NCBI GenBank assembly: GCA_002343505.1
Contig: DDQZ01000066.1
Coordinates: forward strand, 23,257-87,256
Source: Verrucomicrobiaceae bacterium UBA2429
GTDB lineage: Bacteria > Verrucomicrobiota > Verrucomicrobiia > Verrucomicrobiales > Verrucomicrobiaceae
Reading direction: 5' to 3'
DNA length: 64,000 nt
In this document: one piece after another, positions 42,902-52,345 of the stretch
Layout of the letters: the number at the start of each line of letters is the position of its first letter
Position numbering within the stretch: position 1 is the stretch's first letter
Program-made: the position numbers and the translations under genes
Notes under the pieces: generated by a model
The model's input: only the letters and a program-made list of their open reading frames with translations
What the model was told of the DNA's origin: nothing
Databases searched by the model: none

Positions 42902-43807
42902 TCACGCCGTCAGCGCCTCGGCGGCGGCGTCGCCCATGCGGGCATAGACTTCGCGGCCGGCGGCGCTGTGCTGCATGAGGTCGGCGGCGAAGCGCGCGCG
43001 GCCCGGCTCGAAGATGGTGATAAAGCAGGAGCCGCCGAAGCGGAAGTAGCCTTTCTCATCGCCTTTGGCCGCCCTGACGCCAGGCGCGCAAGTCTGCACG
43101 ATGGAGCCGACGCAGGTGGCACCGACTTCCAGCAGCAGCACGGCACCGGCAGGTGTGTCGTCAAGCTGGGTGACCACGCGCTTGTTTTCCCACAAAATGG
43201 AGGGCCGCCGCGCGAGGGCGATGGGACTCACGGAGTAGAGCGGGCCGTTGATGAGCCGGCTGGCGCCGGGAATGCCCGCGCAGGGGAAGTGGAAGCGGTG
43301 ATAGTCCACGGGGCAGAGACGGGAGATGAGCATGGCCCCGCCTTCATAGCGGCGCGCGGCGGCGTCATCCTGGAGCAGCGCGCGCAGATCGAAGCGCAAG
43401 CCTTTGACCCAGAAGTTCGTCTCCAAAGAAAGGTCCGGGATGACTAGATGGCGGCCGTCGGCGGGGAAGACGAGGGTTTGATCACCTCCCGCCAGGGGAC
43501 GCGCGCCGGGCTTGAGCCTGCGGGAGAAGAACTCGTTGAAGGTGGCGAAGCTCTCGACCGGCCCGGCGAACTCGCCGGCATCCACGCCGAATTTTTCGAT
43601 GAAGGGCGCGATCCGCGCCCGGCTCGCGGGCGAGTCCATGCGCGCACCATACCAGCGGGAGAAAAGCCGCCGCCTCACCAGAGCGCGCAGGGCCAGCCGT
43701 CCGGCGGGGTTTTCATAGACAAAGCGCAGGGGTGCCTCGCCATAGACGAACTCGGTCTCGATCCGGCGGGTGAGGCGGTTGTAGAACTGGATCGGTGCGG
43801 CGGACAT
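42902..43807 (-). CDS. psd: Phosphatidylserine decarboxylase
   Basis: 301 residues from MSAAPIQFYNRL. This enzyme makes phosphatidylethanolamine by decarboxylating phosphatidylserine at the membrane. Supporting motifs: FATFNEFFSRRLKPGARP, VFPADGR, PVDYHRFHFPC, and the C-terminal FGGSCFITIFEPG, where the Ser of GGS is expected to become the pyruvoyl group after self-cleavage (GGS rather than the LGST of E. coli). The alternative Met five codons upstream is less likely. It lies 29 bp after the KDPG aldolase gene, probably in one transcript. Confidence 0.92.
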   Translation of the reverse strand: MSAAPIQFYNRLTRRIETEFVYGEAPLRFVYENPAGRLALRALVRRRLFSRWYGARMDSPASRARIAPFIEKFGVDAGEFAGPVESFATFNEFFSRRLKPGARPLAGGDQTLVFPADGRHLVIPDLSLETNFWVKGLRFDLRALLQDDAAARRYEGGAMLISRLCPVDYHRFHFPCAGIPGASRLINGPLYSVSPIALARRPSILWENKRVVTQLDDTPAGAVLLLEVGATCVGSIVQTCAPGVRAAKGDEKGYFRFGGSCFITIFEPGRARFAADLMQHSAAGREVYARMGDAAAEALTA

Positions 43808-43836
43808 GATGAGGTGGTCCAAAGTGGGCCCGCGCT

Positions 43837-44499
43837 TCAGTCTGACGGTCGCACCCGCCGCACCAATGCCGCCGCCTCGCGCGCGGCGGTGGTGATGGCG
43901 TGCCAGTCACGCTTTGCCACGACCTCGCGCGGCGCGAGCCAGGAACCGCCGAGGGCAGCCACGGAGGGCTCGCGCAGCCAGGCTTCCGCGTTTGCGGGGC
44001 CGATGCCGCCGAGGGGGATGAACCTCGCGCCGCAATGCGCGAAGGGCGCGGAGATGGCGCGCAGGTAGGGAAGGCCGCCGCAGGGCTCGGCGGGGAAGAG
44101 TTTCATGAGTTTGCACCCGGACTCCAAGGCCAGCTCAACGTCCGTCGGTGTGCAGACTCCGGGCGCGAAGGGCAGCCCGGAGCCAAGCGCATGCTCCACC
44201 ACGCGAGGATTGAATCCCGGCGCCACGCCAAAGGCCGCGCCCGCGCCGATGGCCTCGTCCACCTGCCGGGGCATGAGGATCGTGCCGGCTCCGGCGATCA
44301 TTTCCGGCACCTCGGCACGGATGAGGCGCAGCGCCTCAAGCGCCGCAGGCGTGCGCAGGGTCAGTTCCATGGCTCCCACGCCGCCCTCCACCAGGGCGCG
44401 GGCGGCAGAAACGGCGTCCCGCGCGTCTTCGAGGATGAGCACGGCGATGACACCGCCCCGGTGCAGCCGGTCCTGGAGAGATGAGGGAAAAAGCGTCAT
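43837..44499 (-). CDS. eda: 2-dehydro-3-deoxyphosphogluconate (KDPG/KHG) aldolase
   Basis: 220 residues from ATG at 44499; the open frame extends through the SOD terminator and is not used. Class I aldolase features: Glu in MELTLRTPAALEAL, GAGTILMPRQVDEA, VAPGFNPRVVEHAL, PGVCTPTDVELAL, the Schiff-base Lys in KLMKLFPAEPCGG and PLGGIGPANAEAWL. It splits KDPG into pyruvate and glyceraldehyde-3-phosphate in the Entner-Doudoroff or uronate pathways. No other pathway genes are adjacent. Confidence 0.9.
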   Translation of the reverse strand: MTLFPSSLQDRLHRGGVIAVLILEDARDAVSAARALVEGGVGAMELTLRTPAALEALRLIRAEVPEMIAGAGTILMPRQVDEAIGAGAAFGVAPGFNPRVVEHALGSGLPFAPGVCTPTDVELALESGCKLMKLFPAEPCGGLPYLRAISAPFAHCGARFIPLGGIGPANAEAWLREPSVAALGGSWLAPREVVAKRDWHAITTAAREAAALVRRVRPSD

Positions 44500-44514
44500 G
44501 GGCCGGGCGGACAT

Positions 44515-44549
44515 AAAAAAGCGGCGCCGCCAAGAGATGCGGCGCCGCC
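44515..44549 (-). terminator. Rho-independent terminator after the SOD gene
   Basis: GCGGCGCCGC repeated on both sides of CAAGAGAT (each arm also self-complementary) is followed on the minus strand by TTTTTT. Confidence 0.85.
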
Positions 44550-44564
44550 ATGAACGGGGAAAAA

Positions 44565-45176
44565 TCAGAGCGCCTTGGCGTAGTTGGCAGCGACGGCGTC
44601 CCAGTTCACCACATTCCACCAGGCGGCGATGTAGTCGGGGCGCTTGTTCTGATACTTGAGGTAATAGGCGTGCTCCCAGACATCGCAGCCGAGAATGGGC
44701 GTGCCGGATCCGTCCATGAGCGGATTGTCCTGGTTCGGAGTGGATGTGATGACGAGTTTGCCGTCTTTCACCACCAGCCAGGCCCAGCCGGAGCCAAAGC
44801 GGGTGACACCGGCCTTGGCGAAAGCCTCCTTGAAAGCGTCGAAGCTGCCAAAAGCGGCGTTGATCGCATCGGCGAGGGCGCCTGTGGGAGCTCCGCCCGC
44901 GTTGGGACCCATGATGTTCCAGAAGAGCGTGTGATTAAAGTGGCCGCCGCCGTTGTTGCGCACGGCGCCCTGGATGTCTGCGGGCACACTGGCGATGTTT
45001 TTGCACAGGTCCTCGATGGACATGGCTTCGAGATCGGCCTTGCCGGCGATGGCGTTGTTCAGGTTGGTGACATAGGCGTTGTGATGGCGTCCGTGGTGGA
45101 TCTCCATCGTGGCGGCGTCAATGTGGGGTTCGAGCGCCGCTTTGTCGTAAGGCAGGGGGGGGAGTGTGTGGGCCAT
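44565..45176 (-). CDS. sodA: Superoxide dismutase, Mn/Fe type
   Basis: 203 residues from [12 protein letters not shown]; the upstream extension is partly TTCGAA repeat and is rejected. The four metal ligands are visible: His in MEIHHGRHH, His in [11 protein letters not shown], and Asp and His in [19 protein letters not shown] and NQDNPLM follow, with Gln in the latter favouring Mn over Fe. It converts superoxide to peroxide and oxygen; with no signal peptide it is cytoplasmic. The gene has its own terminator. Confidence 0.93.
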   Translation of the reverse strand: MAHTLPPLPYDKAALEPHIDAATMEIHHGRHHNAYVTNLNNAIAGKADLEAMSIEDLCKNIASVPADIQGAVRNNGGGHFNHTLFWNIMGPNAGGAPTGALADAINAAFGSFDAFKEAFAKAGVTRFGSGWAWLVVKDGKLVITSTPNQDNPLMDGSGTPILGCDVWEHAYYLKYQNKRPDYIAAWWNVVNWDAVAANYAKAL

Positions 45177-45227
45177 GTTCTTGGTATGGGTTCGAGACGG
45201 GAGGTAAATCCTCATACGCGCCGGGGC

Positions 45228-45259
45228 AAATTCGAAGTTCGAAATTCGAAGTTCGAAAG
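45228..45259. repeat. TTCGAA tandem repeat between divergent genes
   Basis: Two 14-bp units AAATTCGAAGTTCG in tandem, followed by AAAG. Same family as the repeats at 4757 and 5377. It lies in the 112-bp region between the SOD start and the heme protein start. Confidence 0.8.
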
Positions 45260-45288
45260 GGGCCGGGGGAAATGTGTGTTCGTTGCCC

Positions 45289-48258
45289 ATGCAACAGTCC
45301 CAACCCGCCGCTCCTGCCGCTGCCGCCCGGTCCTGGATTTGTTTTTTCGGCCTGTGTCTGGCGTCAGTTCAAGCGCCCGCGCAGCTCGCCAACCAGCCGC
45401 CCGTCCCTGAATGGCTGGCAGTTTCCACCGAGGGCGCGGAGGCCGCCCTCGGCGTTGAATTCCAGCATCAGGGGACTTTGCTCAAGGCCATCCTGCTGGT
45501 GGCGGCGGAGACGGACACCGGAGTGCGGGTCAATGGCGCGCTCGCGGGAAATGCGCGCACCGCTCCCGGCGAGCCGGCGGCAAGCCTGGATGTGACCCGC
45601 CACATCAAACCCGGCAAAAACCGGCTGGAACTCACCACGCGCGCTCCGCGTGTGGCGGCGCTGCTGGAGCTGAACGGCGACCTCGCGCGCAAGCAGTGGG
45701 TGGCGACGAGCGCCGCATGGACCAGCAGCGCGGGCAAAGTGCGTCCGCAGGGCGCGGTGGACGCCGGCGCGCAGGCCAACCCTTTTGATTTGAAGAAAAC
45801 CTTCGACGCCTACAACTCGTGGCAGCTCGCCAAACGCGGCATTCAAAACCAGGCCACCGATCCGGCGGCCTTCACCCTGCCGGCGGGCTTCAAGGTGGAG
45901 CTGGTGCGCTCGGCTCAAGAAGACGAGGATTCCTGGATCGCGCTGGCTTTTGACCCGCGAGGGCGCGTCACCCTGGCGCGGGAAAAAACCGGTCTGCTCC
46001 GCTATGATCCCGCCTCGGGCGGCATGGAGGTCATTGAGGAAACGCTCAAGGAATGCCGCGGCCTGCTTTACGCGCACGGCGCGCTTTATGCCCATGCCAA
46101 CCAAAGCAAGGGCCTTTACCGCCTGCGCGACTTGGATGGCGACGGCGACTTTGAGGATGTGAAGGAGATCGTCCGCACCGAAGGCGGCTTCGGCCACGGC
46201 AGGAATCACTTCAAGCTGGGCCCGGACGGCCATCTCTGGGTCGCCTGCGGCAACAATGTGCTGCTGCCCAGCCCCATCAACGAGGCATCGCCGCTGAAAA
46301 ACCACGCCTGGGACCAGGTGCTCCCAAACCCGTGGGATGGCAGCATGTTCGACGGCACCGTGGAGATGCCCGCCGGATACATCATGCGCGTCAGCCCGGA
46401 CGGATCGGACATCCGCATCCATGCCGGCGGCCTGCGCAATCCGCTGGATGCGGCTTTCAACCGTGACGGCGAGCTTTTCACCTTCGACGCCGACATGGAG
46501 CGCGATGTGGGCGCCTCCTGGTACATGCCAAACCGTGTGCTGCATCTCGTCTCCGGCGCGGACTTCGGCTGGCGGCGCGGCACCGGACGCTTGGCGGCTT
46601 ATCAGGCGGACACTTTGCCAAGCGTGGTGGACATCGGCCTGGCCTCGCCCACCGCCGTGTTCTTCGGCTACGGCGCTCGCTTCCCGGAGAAATACGAGGA
46701 GGCGCTTTATATCTGCGACTGGTCTTACGGTCGCATCATCGCCGTGCATCTCACTGAGAAAGGCGCCAGCTACACAGGACGCCAGGAGACCTTCATCAGC
46801 GGACGCCCGCTCAATGTCACGGACGGCTGCGTCGGCCCGGATGGCGCGCTGTGGTTCATCACCGGCGGGCGCGGGACGCAGAGCGGGCTTTACCGCGTGT
46901 TGTGGGAGGGTGGCGCGAACGTCCAAGTCGCACGCAACGATGCACGGGCAACCGGGACGGCTGCCCAACCCGTGCGCGCGCTACGGCATGAGCTGGAGAG
47001 CCTCCACAGCGGCATTCCGCGCGGGCAGGAAGAGGCGGCTTTGGCAAAGATCCTCCCGAATCTCGACCACGCCGACCGCCACATCCGCTGGGCGGCACGG
47101 CTTGGGCTTGAGCAGGTGCCGGTAAAGCTTTGGAAAAAGCAGATCATTGAGGAATCGAACGGCTGGCGCGCCATCCTCGGCTGCCTGGCCCTGGCGCGTG
47201 TGGGTGAGTCCAGAGATGCGCCCGGCATTTTCACACGCCTGCGCTCGCTTTCATGGCGGCATCTCATGGACGAGCAGCGCCTTGCCGCGTTGCGCGCGCT
47301 GGGCGTCACCATCGCGCGCCAGGGCGATCCTGATGAAGACCAGCGCGCGCGGCTGCTCGCATGGCTGGAGCCTTTGTATCCGGCGGCGGGAAGCGGGCTG
47401 AACCACGAGCTGTGCCGGCTGCTTGTGCGTATGCGCTCGGACAAGGTGATCGCCAAATCCATGCCCCTGGTGCGCTCTGCGCAAGCGGGGGAGGACCTGC
47501 TTTTTTATCCACTGCACCTGCGTTACCTCGCCGAGGGCTGGACGCTGGCCCAGCGGCGGCTGATGTTTGAGGCCCTCAACAGCGCCGAGAAGCTCAACGG
47601 CGCCAGCACCTACTTCAAAGCCATTCAGGACACGCGCAGCGAACTGGCCGCCGCCTTGACGCCGGATCAGGCCGCCCATCTCGCCGCTCTCATCCACCCG
47701 CCCAAGCCGGTGGCTCTTTCGGCCCACGCGCTGCCCGGACACACCTTCCGCGAGTGGAAGCTGGAGGACCTGGAAAACCGCCTGCACGAAGTCGGGCGCG
47801 GCCGCTCCTTTGAAAAGGGCCGCGATGCCGCCATCCGCGCGCAATGCGTCTTCTGCCACCGTGTCAGCAATGACCCGTCCCTGCCGGCAGGAATTTTCGG
47901 CCCCGAACTGGTGCAGGTGTCCGCGCGCTTCAACCGCCGCGACATTCTCGACCACACGCTGAACCCCTCGAAGGTCATTGATGAAAAATATCGTTTCATC
48001 ACCCTCACCCGCTTGGATGGCAGCACTGTCACCGGCGCGCTGGAGTCGGAGGACGATGAGCGCGTGATTTTAAAACCAAACCCGCTCGCGCCCGACACGA
48101 TCGAGACCGGTCACAGCAGCATCCGCGAGCGGAAGGTATCCAGTCTTTCACCCATGCCAGCCGGGCTTCTCAATGCTTTGCGCGCGGAGCAGATTCTCGA
48201 TTTGCTGGCCTATATCGAGGCGGGAGGAGATGCGGGACACACTAATTTCCGTCCCTGA
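45289..48258 (+). CDS. PVC-type heme-binding CxxCH protein with dehydrogenase-like propeller
   Basis: 989 residues from ATG at 45289 (a GTG at 45274 is the alternative). Signal peptide ([21 protein letters not shown]). The middle part (~200-560) is a sugar-dehydrogenase-like propeller: [72 protein letters not shown]-like helices follow (~580-800). The C-terminus is a monoheme cytochrome with C853-VF-CH and [22 protein letters not shown] typical of the PVC class. Probably a periplasmic quinone- or cytochrome-linked oxidase of sugars. Residues near 550-560 (ARNDARATG) come from a short palindrome. Confidence 0.88.
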   Translation: MQQSQPAAPAAAARSWICFFGLCLASVQAPAQLANQPPVPEWLAVSTEGAEAALGVEFQHQGTLLKAILLVAAETDTGVRVNGALAGNARTAPGEPAASLDVTRHIKPGKNRLELTTRAPRVAALLELNGDLARKQWVATSAAWTSSAGKVRPQGAVDAGAQANPFDLKKTFDAYNSWQLAKRGIQNQATDPAAFTLPAGFKVELVRSAQEDEDSWIALAFDPRGRVTLAREKTGLLRYDPASGGMEVIEETLKECRGLLYAHGALYAHANQSKGLYRLRDLDGDGDFEDVKEIVRTEGGFGHGRNHFKLGPDGHLWVACGNNVLLPSPINEASPLKNHAWDQVLPNPWDGSMFDGTVEMPAGYIMRVSPDGSDIRIHAGGLRNPLDAAFNRDGELFTFDADMERDVGASWYMPNRVLHLVSGADFGWRRGTGRLAAYQADTLPSVVDIGLASPTAVFFGYGARFPEKYEEALYICDWSYGRIIAVHLTEKGASYTGRQETFISGRPLNVTDGCVGPDGALWFITGGRGTQSGLYRVLWEGGANVQVARNDARATGTAAQPVRALRHELESLHSGIPRGQEEAALAKILPNLDHADRHIRWAARLGLEQVPVKLWKKQIIEESNGWRAILGCLALARVGESRDAPGIFTRLRSLSWRHLMDEQRLAALRALGVTIARQGDPDEDQRARLLAWLEPLYPAAGSGLNHELCRLLVRMRSDKVIAKSMPLVRSAQAGEDLLFYPLHLRYLAEGWTLAQRRLMFEALNSAEKLNGASTYFKAIQDTRSELAAALTPDQAAHLAALIHPPKPVALSAHALPGHTFREWKLEDLENRLHEVGRGRSFEKGRDAAIRAQCVFCHRVSNDPSLPAGIFGPELVQVSARFNRRDILDHTLNPSKVIDEKYRFITLTRLDGSTVTGALESEDDERVILKPNPLAPDTIETGHSSIRERKVSSLSPMPAGLLNALRAEQILDLLAYIEAGGDAGHTNFRP
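46942..46975. repeat. Short palindrome inside the heme protein gene
   Basis: GCACGGG and CCCGTGC enclose an inner GGGCA/TGCCC pair. It is translated in frame as part of [15 protein letters not shown], between the propeller and HEAT-like regions. Confidence 0.55.
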
Positions 48259-48262
48259 TGTT

Positions 48263-50542
48263 TTAGGCCAATCGAGCGAATCCCTGCTGGGGGTCTTGTG
48301 ACTGTTCCATCGGGGTCACTTCGAGAATGCGGAGAGCTTCATCCAGCGCGGCGAGCATTCCAGCGACCTTTTCATCGTCGTGGCACCAGGTCACATAAAG
48401 CTGGCTCGACATCAAATAGCCACGCTGGAGCATTTCGCGGATCATAAGCGGCTTCGCGGCTGGATTGGCAAAAACGAGCGATGACGCGCAGGGCATGCCG
48501 CTGATCTTCAAACCGAGCGCGGGATGCCGCGAGGCCACCTCGCGCAATCCGGCCTGCAAACGCTCACCGAGGCTCCACACATGCTTTTGCACGCCTTCGC
48601 GCCTCATTTTGCCGATGCAGGCCAGCGAAGCGGCGGTGCCGACGCCATCGGTCCAGTAGCTGCTGGAAATGAAACTCTTATTCGAGGCGTCCATGACCTC
48701 GTTTTTGCCCACGATGGCTGCGGCGGGATAGCCATTGCTCATCGCCTTCGCATACACGGCGATGTCTGGCTCGATGCCAAGCACCGGTGCGGCACCGGGA
48801 AAGCCAAATCGCCATCCGCTGGTGACTTCATCGAGCACAAACACCGCTCCGGCGGCATGGCAGGCATTGATCACGTTTTGCAGGAAGCCATCGCGCGGGA
48901 ACTCGCTGCGCATCGGCTCCATCACCACGGCGGCGAGCCCGCCATCGAGCTTCTGCAACGCGGCCAGGAAAGACGCGGGATCGTTGTAGCGGAAGGGTAT
49001 CGCCGTGCCCGCCAGTTCGCGTGGCACGCCAAGCGGTTGAAGGCCCGGCAGCAGGTGTCCGTCGAGCGCGGCATCATCGGAGAGGTTCGCGGCGAGATAC
49101 CAATCGCTCCAACCATGATAACCGCAGAAGGCGATGCCGCTTTTCCCGGTGGCCGCGCGCGCGATGCGCACCGCGAGACCGAGCGCCTCGCCACCGCCGC
49201 GGGCGTAGCGCACCTTGCCGGCCCAAGGATGCAGATCGAGCAGCTCATCAGCGAGCTCCACCTCATCCGGTGAGGCGAGCGTGGCATAGCTGCCGAGATT
49301 CACACGGCGCTTCACCGCGGCGTTCACTTCGTCGTCGGCATGGCCGAGCAAAATGGCTCCGACACCGCCGGTGAAGTCCGTGTAGCGATTGCCATCGAGG
49401 TCCCAGATGCTTGCACCCTTCGCCCGAGAGAAATACGACGGCCAGGTCTGCGGATCGAAGAGATGCGCACGTTTGGAAAGCAGGCCGGTGCCGCAGGAAA
49501 TCTTCGTTTTGGCTTCTTCCCAGAGTTGGGGCCCTGAAAGCCCGGTTTTCGGCTTCAAGAGCCTCAGCGCGTTCTCGCGGAAGATGTCGTCGAGATCGCC
49601 CTGCGTCATGCCGGTGTCTTCGCAGGCTTCGCGGAGGCAGAGGAGCGATTCGATGCCGACCGTCGTGTATTGGCCAAAGATGGTCAGTTTATCCGTGCCG
49701 AGATCAGGATGAATCCAAGTGAAGCCATCGCCTTGCGTGATGCAGGAGCCGCGAAGCTCGCTGACCATGTAATCGCTGCCCCAAAGCACGCGCCTCGGCC
49801 CCAGAATCTCAACCGCGGCGCGGAAGGCACCGGCTTGCGTCACGGCGGAAGTGTCCACGACGACGTTGTCGAGATCGATAAGGTGATGCAGGCCCTTGCG
49901 GGCATGGCGGTAGTTAAAGCTGCGAGCGATGTGAGCGAGGATGAGCTGGCAGCGCGGGTATTTGCAGCAGAGACGTTGAATCGCCTCGATGTTGCGCGGA
50001 TCGGTGATGCCATCGGCGAGCATGATGTGCAGCACCATGATGCCATCGTGATCGTGGCAAGCCTCCCACATCCACTCCGGCGCGAAGGATTCGATCTCCG
50101 CCTCCTTCGTGTCCGGCACATCGGCATACAGGCGATACGGTTTGATGCCGACAAAGACGCCGGTGCTCATGAGGCGACGCACTTCGGCCGGATCATCCAT
50201 CGGAGCGGCGAGCACGAGCGCACGCGAGTTCGTGCTCGCGTCGATTTGCGACTGCACCCAGGCGTTTTCGCCGACGCGATCATTGCCAGCACTCGGATAG
50301 CCGAAGAAAAGGCCTTCGACCTCACGACCCGGCATCCAGAGCTTCATCGCGGCCTGAAAATCGGCCATGCCGTAGCCACGATCCTCATCGAGGAACACGG
50401 GGCGCTTTCCTTCGGCAAAATGACGGCTGTGAAACAGGTGCGTGTGCGCATCGAAGATCTTTTGCGGCACAAAGCCGTCAATGGCGCGATGCAGCAGCTT
50501 GCGGTCGGTGTCGCTGAGTTCGGTGACGAGGCGGAGTGGCAT
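48263..50542 (-). CDS. Fusion of an amidohydrolase and a class-III (glutamate-1-semialdehyde-type) aminotransferase
   Basis: 759 residues from MPLRLVTELSD. Residues 1-345: a metal-dependent amidohydrolase-2-like TIM barrel with FDAHTHLF (HxH near 33-35), later His in LILAHIARS and Asp in VLWGSDYMV. Residues 355-759: a fold-type I PLP enzyme resembling glutamate-1-semialdehyde aminomutase: DLDGNRYTDFTGGVGA, FCGYHGWSDWYLA, FVLDEVTSGWRFG and the PLP Lys (about 599) in VYAKAMSNGYP. Both active sites look intact. No signal peptide, so cytoplasmic. The natural substrate is unknown; coupled hydrolysis and amino transfer on one metabolite is an inference. Separate genes joined by misassembly is unlikely given the clean linker. 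Confidence 0.85.
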   Translation of the reverse strand: MPLRLVTELSDTDRKLLHRAIDGFVPQKIFDAHTHLFHSRHFAEGKRPVFLDEDRGYGMADFQAAMKLWMPGREVEGLFFGYPSAGNDRVGENAWVQSQIDASTNSRALVLAAPMDDPAEVRRLMSTGVFVGIKPYRLYADVPDTKEAEIESFAPEWMWEACHDHDGIMVLHIMLADGITDPRNIEAIQRLCCKYPRCQLILAHIARSFNYRHARKGLHHLIDLDNVVVDTSAVTQAGAFRAAVEILGPRRVLWGSDYMVSELRGSCITQGDGFTWIHPDLGTDKLTIFGQYTTVGIESLLCLREACEDTGMTQGDLDDIFRENALRLLKPKTGLSGPQLWEEAKTKISCGTGLLSKRAHLFDPQTWPSYFSRAKGASIWDLDGNRYTDFTGGVGAILLGHADDEVNAAVKRRVNLGSYATLASPDEVELADELLDLHPWAGKVRYARGGGEALGLAVRIARAATGKSGIAFCGYHGWSDWYLAANLSDDAALDGHLLPGLQPLGVPRELAGTAIPFRYNDPASFLAALQKLDGGLAAVVMEPMRSEFPRDGFLQNVINACHAAGAVFVLDEVTSGWRFGFPGAAPVLGIEPDIAVYAKAMSNGYPAAAIVGKNEVMDASNKSFISSSYWTDGVGTAASLACIGKMRREGVQKHVWSLGERLQAGLREVASRHPALGLKISGMPCASSLVFANPAAKPLMIREMLQRGYLMSSQLYVTWCHDDEKVAGMLAALDEALRILEVTPMEQSQDPQQGFARLA

Positions 50543-50644
50543 GGCGAATGAGTGAATGGAAGCGGCACCGCGCCACAAGCCAGAAAATATTCAGCCCGCA
50601 CTGCGAAACACGCGGCGCGGGCTGATGAGACAGGGGTGCGAGGC

Positions 50645-50681
50645 GAATGCCGGAACGAGCGCGGGCGCGAATCCGGCATTC
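50645..50681. other. Stem-loop between the propeller and fusion genes
   Basis: GAATGCCGG and CCGGCATTC pair around a 19-nt GC-rich loop just downstream of the propeller gene stop. No U tract; possible processing or weak termination structure. Confidence 0.3.
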
Positions 50682-50687
50682 ACGGCA

Positions 50688-52316
50688 TTATTCAGCGGCG
50701 GGTTTGGCGCCTTCTTTGAAGCAATAGAGATGCGTGTGGGTGGTGACGTACACGGCTCCGTTGGCGGCGACGACGCTGCTGAGGAGGGAGGAGGGGAACT
50801 CGATGGTCTTGATCTCCTTCAACTCCTTGCCCTCGGCGAGGATGAAAAGCTCTCCCTCCTCATTGCCGATCCAGACTTTGCCGTCGGCGACGAGCGGGCT
50901 GGCCCAGATGTGGCCCTTGGTGTCGAACATCCAGTATTGCTCGCCGGTTTTGGCATCGAGGCAGAAGACTCGGCCAGTGTAGTCGGCGGCATAGACGAGG
51001 CCGTCCTTGACCGCCGGGGTGGAGATGGAGCGCTCGATGCCTTTAAAGGTCCAGAGAGCCTTGCCGCTGATGTCACCACTGGCTGTGGCGGGGTCTATGC
51101 AGGAGAGCATGCCGAGCCCCTCGCCGTGCTCGGGATCCTGGCCGATGGGGACGTAGATGAGGCCGTCGGCGATGGTGGGGGTGGCGATGATCTCGGAAGG
51201 GCCGTCGTATTCCACATATTTGATGGGCTCTCCCGCGGAGTTGGTGCGGTATTCGGGCGGGTTGGCGTCATAGCGCCAGTGCTCGACGAGGATGTCGAGG
51301 TCTTCATCGTTCTTTTTGGTTTCGGGAGCCAGGGAGTAAACCCAGCCGTCACCGGCGGCGAAGATGATCTGCTTTTTGCCCCCGGCCTCGATGTAGTTCG
51401 GGGAGGACCATGAGCAGTGGAGCACGCGCTGGGAGGCAACGCTGTCCTGCTCGCCGAGCAGCTCGCCGGTTTCGGCGTCGAGCATGATGAAGCTGGGGCT
51501 GTTGGGGGCTGGAATGTTGGTGTGGGTCCAGTCCACGCCGTTGCAGGTGGGCACGAAGACTTTGCCGTCAAGAACCAGCGGGAAACCGGAGGTGGCATTG
51601 TGCTGGAAGACGCCGAGTTCCTTGTACATGTCATACACCCAGAGGATGTCGGCGTCGGTTTTGCCCGGTTCGATGGGGGCTGTGGCTTTGCCGTCCTTGT
51701 CGAGCGGGGCCATGAAGGCCGCCTCGTCCTGCATGCCCTGGTTGCCGTTGCTGAGGCCATTGACATCCATGCAGATGATCTGGCAGCGGTTGCCTGGAAC
51801 GTAGGCTTTGTCGCCGACAATGGTGGGGCTGGCGCAAATGCCGAGATATTCCCAGTCATTAACCTTTCCAGTGCCCATTTTCGGGGAAACAAGCTGCCAC
51901 TTGAACTCGCCGGTATACTCGTCAAAAACCATGACGATGCCGCGGTCGCCTGTGTGCTTGCCATCCCGGGGGGACTCGTTGTTTGTGCCGACATAAACCT
52001 GGCCGTTGGCGATGACGGGAGTGCCATAGGTCTGCGAACCGAGCTTGGCCACCCAGAGGCAGTTCTTGGTGGTGCTCATGTCAATGTCCTCGGCACCGGC
52101 GGCCTTGTTGGCCTCTTCCGCGTTCGGACGCAGGCGTCCTGCCATTTTTGGCGCGGCACGGGGGCCGTACTTTTTGCCGGGATCGATGTCAATCGGCAGG
52201 CCTTTCTCGTCGGAGATCATGTTGCGGGTGTTGCCGCCGCCCCATTGAGGGTAATCGGCGGCGTTCAGGCCGGCGGCGAGAGCCAGCGCGAGGAGGAGGG
52301 TGGGTTTGGATGTCAT
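50688..52316 (-). CDS. PQQ-type beta-propeller protein, exported
   Basis: 542 residues from MTSKPTLLLALALAAGL, a signal peptide. Repeating blades of the quinoprotein/BamB type: TPVIANGQVYVGTN, SPTIVGDKAYVPGN, FPLVLDGKVFVPTC, TPTIADGLIYVPIG, TPAVKDGLVYAADYTGRVFCLDAKTG and SPLVADGKVWIGN. The start is placed here because upstream codons lack a signal. No Cys-Cys disulfide or metal motif of methanol dehydrogenase was found, so an enzymatic role is doubtful. It sits just downstream of another propeller gene on the same strand. Confidence 0.85.
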   Translation of the reverse strand: MTSKPTLLLALALAAGLNAADYPQWGGGNTRNMISDEKGLPIDIDPGKKYGPRAAPKMAGRLRPNAEEANKAAGAEDIDMSTTKNCLWVAKLGSQTYGTPVIANGQVYVGTNNESPRDGKHTGDRGIVMVFDEYTGEFKWQLVSPKMGTGKVNDWEYLGICASPTIVGDKAYVPGNRCQIICMDVNGLSNGNQGMQDEAAFMAPLDKDGKATAPIEPGKTDADILWVYDMYKELGVFQHNATSGFPLVLDGKVFVPTCNGVDWTHTNIPAPNSPSFIMLDAETGELLGEQDSVASQRVLHCSWSSPNYIEAGGKKQIIFAAGDGWVYSLAPETKKNDEDLDILVEHWRYDANPPEYRTNSAGEPIKYVEYDGPSEIIATPTIADGLIYVPIGQDPEHGEGLGMLSCIDPATASGDISGKALWTFKGIERSISTPAVKDGLVYAADYTGRVFCLDAKTGEQYWMFDTKGHIWASPLVADGKVWIGNEEGELFILAEGKELKEIKTIEFPSSLLSSVVAANGAVYVTTHTHLYCFKEGAKPAAE

Positions 52317-52345
52317 GATAGTTGGCGGAGGGTTGTATTGAACCT

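Noticed and set aside
44565..45290. SOD with a 38-residue N-terminal extension
   Set aside because: The extension is translated TTCGAA repeat; the family N-terminus [12 protein letters not shown] begins at 45176.
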